From NCBI GenBank assembly GCA_026315105.1, contig CM048748.1:478667150-478731149 (forward strand): a stretch of DNA of 64,000 bases, read 5' to 3'. Made by a program: the position numbers and the translations under genes. Below the pieces are notes generated by a model. That model did not search any database, was not told where the DNA came from, and saw only the letters and a list, made by a program, of their open reading frames with translations. Of this stretch, positions 44,200 through 53,505 are shown in pieces (within the stretch, counting starts at the first letter, position 1; every line of letters starts with the position of its first letter). Source of the stretch: Locusta migratoria. Lineage: Eukaryota; Arthropoda; Insecta; Orthoptera; Acrididae.

Positions 44200-44630
44200 T
44201 TATATGTGACTTGCTTTTGGTACTCCTTACTAGTTTTTTGTCCGAAATATTTGTAAAATTTGACCTTAAAGGAAGACAGTGTGATTTTTATCTATATAAT
44301 CTTTTGAACCATGTGCCGTATGTGATTCTTAACCATGCAGCAATTGCTACCTCACGCTCAGGAATGCGTGTACCAAATTTGGTTGAAATCGGTCCAATGG
44401 TTTAGGAGAAAATGAGCAGCATTGTCACAAAATGCAGCGTTTTTCGCGCATCTCATTGTTTATGACGTCATATCTCGTGAACTATATATCGTATGTGATT
44501 CTTGCACTTACGGCAACCGTCCTCATGGATTGAAGCTTGCGTGTACAAAATTTCATAAAGATTGGAACAAAATTGTAGATTGGTATGCAGCACGTACAAA
44601 CATACGGACACACTGATTTATATATTAGAC
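44200..44630 (+). repeat. Repeat R, 3' part (copy 1)
   Basis: It contains ACCAAATTTGGTTGAAATCG, GTTTAGGAGAAAATGAGCAG, GACGTCATATCTCGTGAAC and the terminal TTTATATATTAGAC. It is clearly homologous to 46090-46430. It runs head-to-tail into the start of copy 2 (CTGAAAACCCGGCGTTGCCC). The class of element is unknown to me; I can see no reading frame in it. Confidence 0.7.
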
Positions 44631-44645
44631 TAGCTGAAAACCCGG

Positions 44646-44845
44646 GCCGGCCGCGGTGGCCGAGGAGACTGAGGCGCTTCAGTCACAGTCTGCACGGCCA
44701 CTACGGTCGGGGGTTCGAATCCCCCCTCGGGCATGGATATTTGTGCCGTCCTTAGTTGTAGGTAGTTCATAAGTAGTTTGTAAGTTTAGGGACTGATGAC
44801 CCCGTAGTTAAGTCCCTTAAGCTTAACAAACATTTGAACATTTTT
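44646..44845 (+). mobile_element. SINE-A in repeat R
   Basis: Well-preserved copy (head with GGGGGTTCGAATCCCCCC) and a perfect 11-bp duplication TGAAAACCCGG at 44635-44645 and 44846-44856. Confidence 0.93.
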
Positions 44846-45306
44846 TGAAAACCCGGCGTTGCCCGGGTATTTATTATTTATTCCTACCATTTTTCGGGTG
44901 TATATTCAATTGTATAAGGGCTGTATGTAAAATCTCGTGGAATACAATTAGTAGTAAAGAAGTAATACATGGTGCGTGATGGGGCGGTTTTCCATGAACG
45001 TTATTGTATATGTGCTCATATCTCGTGAACTACCTCTCGTCCTGTCATACAGTTTAGAAGGTACACTCAAGTATAAGCGTGTATACTGTCTATAAAATTT
45101 CCTGGGGCTACAGTTTGTAGTGTATGAATTATAAATTGTAACGTCATCCGAATGCCGTAGCTTTAGTGCATGAACAGCGGAACGTTACTATTTATGTGCT
45201 CATATCTCATGAATTATGTGTCATACTGTGAAGCAATTTAGATCGTACATTCAACTATATGTGTGTATACTGTCTGTAAAATTTCCTGCGGCTACAATTT
45301 GTAGTG

Positions 45307-45833
45307 TGATTTGATTTGATTTTCTCAGCCAAAACAGTCTTGGTCCAACCCGCCACTGCGCGCACCGAAACTAAGTTTATTGTGCGGTATCGCTCCCTGT
45401 ATATCTAGTAAAGCCAACTAATGCGTTTGAACAGTGCAAGGAGTCCCTTTACCAGTTCTTTATTAGACACAATTTCTTCGGGTCTGGTTGTCCCAAATGT
45501 TCTGTGCCTTTTACTGAAATATTCAAATGTTTGTAGAACTTATGGGACTTAACTACGGGGTCATCAGTCCCTAAGTTTGCAAACTACTTATGAACTAGTT
45601 AATACTAAGGACGGCACAAATATCCATGCCCGAGGGGGGATTCGAACCCCCGACCGTAGTGGCCGTGCAGACCGTGACTGGAGCGCCCAGTCTCCTCGGC
45701 CACCGCGGCCGGCGTGTGCCTTTTACTCTCCAATGCAATGCATTCGAAGATTAGATGTGATACAGTTTCATCACCGTCATCACAGATCCTACATTTAGGG
45801 TCCTCTTTTGTTATTCCCATTGTATGTAGGTGG
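45307..45833 (-). mobile_element. LINE 3' fragment in repeat R
   Basis: On the minus strand it codes NHLHTMGITKEDPKCRICDD then GDETVSHLIFECIALESK, the Cys/His C-terminal motif (CxxC...H...C) of Jockey/I-type LINE polyproteins. After the SINE it continues to the 3' end, which has a CAAAT-type tail (TGATTTGATTTGATTTT on the plus strand). It is flanked by a 9-bp duplication TTTGTAGTG at 45298-45306 and 45834-45842. Confidence 0.82.
45516..45714 (-). mobile_element. SINE-A inside the LINE fragment
   Basis: Complete copy with a perfect 13-bp duplication TGTGCCTTTTACT at 45503-45515 and 45715-45727. This is the third level of nesting: repeat R, LINE, SINE. Confidence 0.93.
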
Positions 45834-46449
45834 TTTGTAGTGAACAAATTATAAATTGTAACGTCATACCGAATGCCGTAGTTTACTCCATAAACAGGGG
45901 AAAAGTAGTAAGCGAGAAACTTTTTTTCTTTCATCATTTTGCTAAGGGTGTCAGCGAGAAAAAGTTAAACAAAGGTTTGAAATTATGTTTAAAGTTTGTT
46001 GCAAGTCGTTAAGTACTCTTATTCTCATATAGCGTATTTATAAAGTCTCGCCGCATTATGAGGCAGTTTTCTGCGATTGCTATTGTTTACGACGTTATAT
46101 CTCCTGAACCATGTGTCGTATGTGATTCGTACTCGTACGGCAATTGTTATCTCACGTAAGAAATATGTGTACCAAATTTGGTTGAAATCGGTCCAGTGGT
46201 TTAGGAGAAATTGAGCAGCATTGTCGCTAAATGCAGCAGTTTTAGACACATTTCTTTGTTTAGAACGTCATAGCTCGTGAACTGTATATCGTATGTGATT
46301 CTTACACTTACGGCGACCGTCCTCATGGATTGAAGCTTATGTGTAGAAAATATTATAAGTATTGGAACAATACTGTAGATTTGTATGCAACACGTACAAA
46401 TATACGGACACTCTGCTTTATATATTAGATAACGATTATTAATTTACTA

Positions 46450-46905
46450 TGATCGTTTTTTAGTAAATTGTTTATTTATAAAAGGGATTTTTCCCGGGAT
46501 GTATCCATCCCTAGATGAAATGTCAACGTCAAAATATTCTTCAAATATTTGTAAAGCTTATGGTACTCAACTGCGGTGTCATCGGTCTTTAAATTACAAA
46601 CTACTTATGAACTACCTTACACTAAAGGCAGCACAAACATCCATGCACGAGGGGAGATTCGAACCTCGGACGGGCAATGGTCTCGCGCATCAGAGCATAG
46701 CGCCTCAATGAGTTCGGCCGCTCCGCCGCGGCAAGCATTCTTCAAATCTCCATTAGAAGAAGCCACATGAACAACTACATAGTTACCAACTTTGAGAGTC
46801 AATCGAGATACTTTTAAACGAGAGTTACTCGATATTGCGTTCTGAACAAGTTTCACCGGACGTACAGTAGACGCCCTTCGCGGCATTTTGTTGTGGCGGC
46901 AAAAG
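46450..46905 (-). pseudogene. Unidentified coding-like segment split by SINE-A2
   Basis: On the minus strand an ATG in good context (CAAAATGCC) at about 46886 opens MPRRASTVRPVKLVQNAISS, then LKVSRLTLKVGNYVVVHVAS and NGDLKN, reaching the SINE duplication. If the SINE and one duplication copy are ignored, a one-base shift gives EEYFDVDISSRDGYIPGKIP and FINKQFTKKRS before a stop. The sequence is protein-like and not low-complexity, but I do not recognise it. It could be an exon, a processed gene or part of a transposon protein. Confidence 0.3.
46547..46736 (-). mobile_element. SINE-A2
   Basis: SINE-A-like tail with a different tRNA-like head (GCCGCGGCGGAGCGGCCGAA, then CATAGCGC-region words on the complementary strand). 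It is flanked by an 11-bp duplication ATTCTTCAAAT at 46536-46546 and 46737-46747. Confidence 0.9.
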
Positions 46906-47107
46906 GAGGTTCCGTCTGCTGCCCGGCAAACGACGTTTGGCGCTGAACGGCGCGACCCAAGAAAGGGGGAACAGCTCACCGACAGGCAAGCAGACCGTCT
47001 CAAACCGCCATTATTATTCCAAGTATCTTTGGAACTGTGCGAGGTATGCAAAAACACGGCACAGGTCCGAATAATTTTCTCCTCTACCATCCGCTTTATT
47101 CGGTTTT

Positions 47108-47293
47108 CAACTGTTTGTAACTTAACTGCGGTATCATCAGTCCCGTCCCTAAACTTACAAACTACTTATGAAGTACCTTACACTAAAGACGGCACAAACA
47201 TCTATGCCCGAGCGGGGATTCCAACCCTCGACAGGGAACGGGCTCGCGCATCGTAGCATAGCGCCTCAATGCTCTCGGTCGTTCCGTCGCGGC
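47108..47293 (-). mobile_element. SINE-A2, second copy
   Basis: Same head type as 46547-46736. Flanked by TATTCGGTTTT (47097-47107) and TATTCGATTTT (47294-47304), 11 bp with one difference. It carries a small CCCGT duplication in the tail hairpin region. Confidence 0.9.
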
Positions 47294-47304
47294 TATTCGA
47301 TTTT

Positions 47305-48352
47305 AGTTGCATATGAACGGTCGAGCCGTTATTTGCATTACATGTCCTTCTGTGGAAGCAGCATTGCAAAGAGCCCGCTTATAGTGTTACTAACCTAATG
47401 TGGGCTAAAACAGCCAACTTAACCTTGTAGCTGGCGTATGTAGAATCCTGTACTCTCTTGCGTGCATATAATATGCTATTTTTATTGGTAAAACATCATT
47501 TAAAATTGTCCTTATTGAAAATTACGATAAAGATCATAACTTGAGGGCTGCTTGCTTTCGTCATTATAGGTATTTTAGTAGCGAGTGTTACTATGTCCTG
47601 ATAAGAAAAACAGTTGCATTAGACTGAAATGTATCGACCCTTCCGACTGATGAAACTTACTGACAAATGTAATAAAGTTCTCGATATGTCTTGGTCGCAT
47701 TCATTTATTATGCGTTTCCCCATCGACATATATGTTTAAAAATAGTGAATACAATAAAAAGATTGGTAGACAATATACCGATACAGGTGTAGGACACATA
47801 TGTATTTACGTCTTCATCTTGATGTTGACTAGACGTAACATGCGAAATTCAAATATTGAATATACACTGGAGGTGATGATTATTTCTTTATCCTGACCTG
47901 GAGGAAAACTAAACTGCATTTACAATGAGAAAATGACCATACTGTTTCGAAGATTGCATTTCTTTGGGTTGACCCGATATGGACCAGATCAGATAAACCT
48001 AAATATACGGCATTCGGCATAGCAATAGTATTGGCGTGTCGGTTTAGAACTGGTATATGCACATACCACTGAACCAACATTAGAAATTATATGAGAGTAT
48101 GACACGCAGTCAGTGAGATACGGAGTGATAAACATTCAGGGTCTTGAAAATTCGAGTCACACGCATGAGGTTGTAATTTATTACGTCTTTACAACCAACT
48201 CAATACGCGACACAACTGACAGGCTGACTCCGTATATTACACTATACGATCTTGGAAATTATATTATTGTAGGACACAACTGAGGAAAATATGACTTCAT
48301 AACGATTGAGCTGCATGGGAACGAAACTGAAATGGGTAGAGGGTAGCATAGA

Positions 48353-48360
<8 letters not shown>
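47305..48360. other. Unassigned stretch
   Basis: No recognised repeat or domain. CCGACTGATGAAACTTACTG near 47645 is a weak echo of the hairpin motif discussed under findings. Confidence 0.4.

Positions 48361-48416
<56 letters not shown>
48361..48416 (+). repeat. (GA)28 microsatellite
   Basis: Twenty-eight uninterrupted GA units. The poly-Glu/Arg frame through it is an artefact. Confidence 0.95.
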
Positions 48417-48419
<3 letters not shown>

Positions 48420-48550
48420 AGAGAGGGAAGGAGGAGGCAGCAATACGAGAGAGGACAAAATACTCGGGAAAAACCGCGAAGTAATTATTACGAAAGATTC
48501 AATGTAGAAAACCAGAACAAGCGGATGTGAGAGAGTCTTTGGAAGCAGCT

Positions 48551-48750
48551 GCCGGCCGCGGTGGCCGAGGGGACTGAGGCGCTCCAGTCAAGGTCTGCAC
48601 GGCCACTACGGTCGGGGGTTCGAATCCTCCCTCGGGCATGGATATTTATACCGTCCTTAGTATTAGCTAGGTCATAAGTAGTTTGTAAGTTTAGGGACTG
48701 ATGACCCCGTAGTCAAGTCCCATAGACTCTACAAACCTTTGAACATTTTC
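48551..48750 (+). mobile_element. SINE-A
   Basis: Complete copy with a 12-bp duplication TTGGAAGCAGCT at 48539-48550 and 48751-48762. Confidence 0.92.
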
Positions 48751-48963
48751 TTGGAAGCAGCTGGTCTCTTCTGAGCGAGCTTTGGCGCTGGTGGAGCGCT
48801 GAGCAGAGTGGAGGCCGCCGGCACGTCCTCTCAGCCTGCGTGGCCCCTGTTTGTCCTGAACGTAGGTGCGCTGCTCGCCAGTGCTTTCACAGGTACTGCG
48901 TTCCGTGTCGAGGCTCGACATCTGCGGAATGACAGTCTCGCGCGACTAAAGGTGTCATAATCA

Positions 48964-49334
48964 GTGGCGTAACAACTATTTCTTTAGAGGGGCAAGAAAA
49001 CTTACTTACTGACTTCATCTTGGTGATTCGAGGACTTTGGTCTGGGGGCAGGAAAGGATTACGCGTCAAATTGCGCTCACGTCTCATTTACATGCAATAG
49101 CGACATTGAACGCCCCATGAGTACAGATGTTAGTAGTCACAGACTGATGAATAGGACGAAAGGGGAGGACAGAATGTAGTAGTAGTTGTTACATGATGCT
49201 CAGTGACAGGCAGAAATGGCTGCCATCAAAAATAGTGGTCGGGAAGAAACCGTGTCTTGCCCCGCATAAGTTTCAATTCAAGTTGGGAGCGACTGCCCCT
49301 CCTGCACCCCCCACCCCCGGGTTGTTACGCCATT
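48964..49334. mobile_element. Possible short inverted-repeat DNA element
   Basis: The left end GTGGCGTAACAACT with AGGGGC nearby is mirrored by GCCCCTCC ... GTTGTTACGCCAT at the right. Termini of about 13 bp. Target duplication unclear, interior non-coding. Confidence 0.35.
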
Positions 49335-50020
49335 CGTTCTAATTAGCATTGTTGGCAATCCATTATTACCATATTATACTTTATTCTCAGGGTGTCTCTT
49401 TTATTTCAGAGTTAATTTCTATTGATTATGCAGTGAAGTGTAGAGAGACAATCTGCAAGACAATTTCTTATTATTATTTTTCACCCAGAGTGAGAGAGAA
49501 CGAGAAAGTTGGTACATGTGACCAAAGATAGAGAGAAGGAGATAATCATACTTTGATAGTAGTTGCAAATGAAGCAAATAATTTGTATGATGAAACAGTG
49601 GCGGAGTAAGAGGGGAGAACCGTCCCGAGCGTCTCGTCTTGGGGTCTCTCCAAATCTCAAACGTTACTTTGTAGACGTGTATTTCCAAGTGGATGGGGGA
49701 CCTCGTTTTATTTTGCCGTCGCCCAAGGTTTGTCCGCTACTGTCACAAAGTTCCTATCGAAAGTTCACAGAAGAGTGTGACTGTATTGTACAAACTGTGT
49801 GCATTTCATCCGCTTTACGATACATATATGCAACATTTGTTTTATGGAACGCAATAGGTGAGGCATATTGGAGAAGTTAGTATTTCAATGGGATTGCATA
49901 GAATTTACATCAGTGTGGAAGGTATTGACGTAAAAAGTTACAAGTCTAACACGGTTAATTACATATTCTGAATTATTGTGTAGATTTTTGCTACTGGAAT
50001 TATTTATTGCCACGTGTCGT
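49335..50020. other. Unassigned sequence
   Basis: No feature recognised. Opposed frames at 49419-49880 lack domains. Confidence 0.4.
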
Positions 50021-50024
50021 GTCT

Positions 50025-50270
50025 GTCTGCGCGCGACCAATGCGGCGGTAACTGTAGCAGCCAGGTGCGGCACCAGCGTCGACTGCGGACGTAGCTGCGA
50101 GGCAGTCGAGGCGTGCGGCGTGGAGTGGCCGAAGACGGCGGTGACGCGGCCGGCCCCGGAAATAGCGCCTGCGGCGGGGGCGGCTGTAATACGGATGTGG
50201 GCCATTTATATCGGGACACAGCGCCGCCACCTGCGCACGCTGCAGACGCCTTCAATCAGCCGCTCGTCTA
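50025..50270. promoter_or_regulatory. GC-rich islet
   Basis: GC-rich block (GCGGCCGGCCCCGGAAATAG, GCGGCGGGGGCGGCTGTAAT) ending in GGCCATTTATATCGGG. Four overlapping frames on both strands, none with a domain. It is a candidate non-coding regulatory element by analogy with 33.8 and 43.1 kb. Confidence 0.22.
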
Positions 50271-50302
50271 GAAACGCATATTCCGAGACCGCTGTTCAGT
50301 AG

Positions 50303-51400
50303 TTCACTCCAGATTACCGGTTTCCACAAACTTTTGGACATCTTCACATATGCAACTCTTTGTTAAAATAAAATATAATAACATAAATAAAACATCTTTT
50401 CATGCAACATTTACTACTGCGCAGTGCAATCCTGTCATGTCTCGATTTACAAGAATTTCGATCTGCTAGTCATTTATGTGATCTATAACGTGATATAAAC
50501 TAGATGCGTCGTAATTTATATGGCGTTACAGATCTCAAAGTGACGAGCAGATCCAAATCCTTGTAAATCGAGACACAACACCATCCACCTGTGCAGTTGT
50601 AAATCAAGTATGGAGAGGTGCATTTCATATATGACAACGAACTTTGTCGAAAAGAGATCTGAAATAAAATACTGAACTGCTATCTTAGAATATATGTTTC
50701 TCAACAAATCACAATTTACATTGCTCGTTTGCTTTGAATAATGTCAAGAATATACAACTTTAAAACAGCGTCAGATACGCTCGATGGCATTTACTTTGAA
50801 ATAAAAATAGATTATTCAAGACTATATGCATCCACAACACAATGTAAACATGGATAAGGCAGTTAAGTTAATCCTTTAAAGTATGACTTTTTCTTTGAAT
50901 CTGTAAACAGTACCACGGTTAATGTATAGTACGCATATGCCGAGAAAAAGTTGAAAAAAAAAATTCCTTGTAATTATTATCCACTACTAACAACAAAAAG
51001 TTCATAGATTCTGAGCTATACAGAGCTTCCATGATGTACCCAATGCAGTAAATGTCAGTATTGTGCCTCTCATCTTTCCAGAAAGTAACTCTTAGTGCAA
51101 CAGTAGTACATGAATGACAACTCTTACATGGCAAAGGAGAAATACTAAAGTAAACAAACGCACATGTTAGGAGTAATTCAATGCAGCTAACTGTCGAACT
51201 GATTCAGTAGCACTCTGCAATTTATAATTTCCAGGACGAGCTACTAGCATATGTAACACTTGGTATACAAGTAGCTACTAATGAATAAAATAAATGAATA
51301 AAATTTATATTAGTTTGAGAGATAATGGGGAAAATAAGGTATTAGCTACACTATGCATTAAAGGTGACAGTGCACTTTGTAAACGTATATGTTGTGAATT
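50303..51400. other. Unassigned AT-rich stretch, short inverted repeat at left
   Basis: TTGTAAATCGAGACA (50561-50575) is the reverse complement of TGTCTCGATTTACAA near 50437-50451, and GATCTGCTAG/CTCGTCACTT-region words also mirror, suggesting a small inverted-repeat element at about 50425-50600. The rest is unassigned. Confidence 0.4.
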
Positions 51401-51427
51401 CACACACACACACAGACACATACACAC

Positions 51428-51473
<46 letters not shown>
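51401..51473 (+). repeat. (CA)n microsatellite
   Basis: CA units with two interruptions (CAGACACATACACACAACAC), then a pure run of about 23 units. Confidence 0.95.
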
Positions 51474-51475
<2 letters not shown>

Positions 51476-51529
51476 ACGCGTCGTATTTCCTGGACTGTGT
51501 CGCTTCTAGAACTACAGCAATATTGTAAC

Positions 51530-51680
51530 CTCACGGTAACGAAAATGTGCGCCAAATTTGAATGATTTCGTTCCAGTGGTTTAATACCAGATGCCCAACA
51601 TTCTCACGCAATACACCAGCTTTTTCCATGCATTTCATTGCTTATAACATCATATCTCCCGAATTTTGTTTTGTGCGAGA
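51530..51680 (+). repeat. Fragment of repeat R
   Basis: GCCAAATTTGAATGATTTCG, CCAGTGGTTTAATACC and ATAACATCATATCTCCCGAA match the 3' part of repeat R (compare 44370-44480), more diverged. Confidence 0.55.
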
Positions 51681-52168
51681 TAGTATTTAGAGCATATTGA
51701 ACTTGTGTCGTTGATTCCTTCTTAGATAATCCCTCCACCTGTCAACAATGACGACCATGTACTCCAGTGTATTAATGTACAATAATGTTCATTACAGTAG
51801 TATTGTTGGCAGCCATACCCTATAGCTTATCCTCACATTCGTCACGGTGACAGGAGGATAAATTCTGTAAATATGAATCCATTAGAGCAGTTGAATCGGC
51901 TCTTAATACTTTGTAAAGGAATCTCTATTTGGTTTAAGGGCGTGAGGATTTAGTATGAGGTAATTGTAGAAGAAACTATTAATGAAAGAATTATGGTTGT
52001 TGATTGCAGTTTAATTGACATATTTTGGGCAGTCGCGGTTCACGCCCCGCGTTACTGGCGGGTTCAGTACAACCATTTGTAGTCAATGCTCGTAAAAACA
52101 CAGCACAACATTAGGGCCAGTGGCAGCACCACCCCCTTTCAAAGTGTGCCTCGTTGACAGCCTGAGTA
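51681..52168. other. Unassigned sequence
   Basis: No feature recognised. Confidence 0.4.
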
Positions 52169-52362
52169 CCGCGCGGGAGTAGCCGAGCGGTCTGGAGCGC
52201 CGCGTTACGGATCGCGCGGCCTCCCGTGTCGGAGGTTGGAGTCCTCCGTGGGGCATGGGTGTGTGTATTGTCCTTAGGTTAGTTTAACTTAGTTTAAGTA
52301 GTTTGTAATCTACGGACTGATGACGCAGTTTGGTCTGATAGATTTACAAACATTTGAAAGGA
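52169..52362 (+). mobile_element. SINE-B variant
   Basis: Head GCGCGGGAGTAGCCGAGCGG with a different anticodon-region sequence, B-box GGAGGTTGGAGTCCTCC (one change), GGGGCATGGGTGTGTG and the shared tail. Target duplication not clear. It abuts the mariner pseudogene. Confidence 0.8.
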
Positions 52363-52379
52363 GCAACGCGTAAACATCA

Positions 52380-53505
52380 AGTCGTGCTACAGTTTGGGGA
52401 AGACTGCTACCGACACACGTGGAATGTTGGTGCAGGTGTACGGCAGGGAAGCCGTGGACGGACAGTGTGCGCACGAATGATCTAGACCCCAGAAGTGACT
52501 GAGGCAGTGCGACAAAAGCCGGCACAAGAGCGCCGACGTCTGCAAGCACACGGTGCTCACCGTCGTCGTCATTGATTCGGGTAAGCGGACGATCTGATCC
52601 CAATTTGGGGCGCAGGAGCTCACACACGAACGGAAAGGAAAGCGGACGGAGACTTCTGGGGCCGGCCGCGGTGGCCGAGCTGACTGCGGCGCGCCAGTCA
52701 CGGTCTGCTCGGCCACTACGGTCGGGGGTTCGAATCCCCCCTCTTGCATGGATATTTGTGCCGTCCTTAGTATTAGCTAGTTCATAAGTAGTTTGTAAGT
52801 TTAGGGACTGATGACCCCGTAGTTAAGTCCCATAAGCTCTACAAACATTTGAACATTCTTTTTAGACTTCTGGTGACTTCATTTCCATGCGTGGCCAGAT
52901 GCCATTGCTTCTGGACACCACCTTCACGGGAGACGATACCTGGTGCTACCAGTCGGATCCGGAATCAAAATGCAATCGACGTTACGTTGTTCACCGCTTT
53001 TCCCGCCACCAAAAGCAAGCCTCTGTAAAAATCCTAGGTGGGAACAGTGTGAACAACGTTCTTCGAGAAAAACGGCTCGTCCTCAAAGACATTTTTCCTA
53101 CTGGTCATACCACTAATTTTGCATTTTACCAGTTCATTTTGAAACGATTGTTGCAGCGTGTCCGGGGGAACAGCAAGAGTTACACGCAACTGTGAAATGA
53201 GTGTCCCTCCGTGACATTGTCCCTGCAGACTGCGCCGCCCATGTGCGCCGATTCGTGGCGCAGAAGACGGCGACTGTTCTTGAACGCCCTGGTCCAGCTG
53301 CTGTACACTTACAACTGTTTCTCCGCTAACGGCCGGCCACGGACGGCAACGGTTTGCAGACCTGAATGCCATCAAAGGTTCTGCGACAGACGTTCTGCGA
53401 TCGATTCCACAGGAGGGGCTTTGCTGATATTTTCCAAAGGCTGTACGGACGTTGTCAGAAATGTACTGGAGCGGGTGGCGACTGTGTTAGAGGGCAATAA
53501 AGATA
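52380..53505 (+). pseudogene. Mariner transposase pseudogene split by SINE-A
   Basis: It opens with LGKTATETHGMLVQVYGREA, the N-terminal helix-turn-helix of mariner (HTH_48-type) transposases, and degrades by stops and shifts up to the SINE at 52660. It resumes as LLLDTTFTGDDTWCYQSDPE, with the first catalytic Asp in the TGD(D/E)TW motif, then DIFPTGHTTNFAFYQFILKR. A shifted frame gives DIVPADCAAHVRRFVAQKTA, holding the second catalytic Asp, and FADLNAIKGSATDVLRSIPQ at the C terminus. The PPYSPD block with the third Asp is not recognisable (a Pro-Gly-Pro stretch replaces it). Terminal repeats were not identified. Confidence 0.85.
52660..52863 (+). mobile_element. SINE-A inside the mariner pseudogene
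   Basis: Complete copy with a 10-bp duplication AGACTTCTGG at 52650-52659 and 52864-52873. The head has CTCTTGCATGG in place of the usual CTCGGGCATGG. Confidence 0.92.

Larger units (their letters stand above)
44631..46440 (+). repeat. Repeat R, near-full copy 2 with two insertions
   Basis: It starts TAGCTGAAAACCCGG and ends TTTATATATTAGAT. Contents: SINE-A at 44646-44845, its own sequence, a LINE fragment at 45307-45833, then the remainder. Without insertions it is about 1.07 kb. Several short segments recur inside it (the TATCTCGTGAAC and GTATACTGTCTATAAAATTT words), suggesting internal repetition. Confidence 0.65.

Noticed and set aside
48306..48530. Arg/Glu-rich open frame
   Set aside because: Product of the (GA)28 microsatellite.
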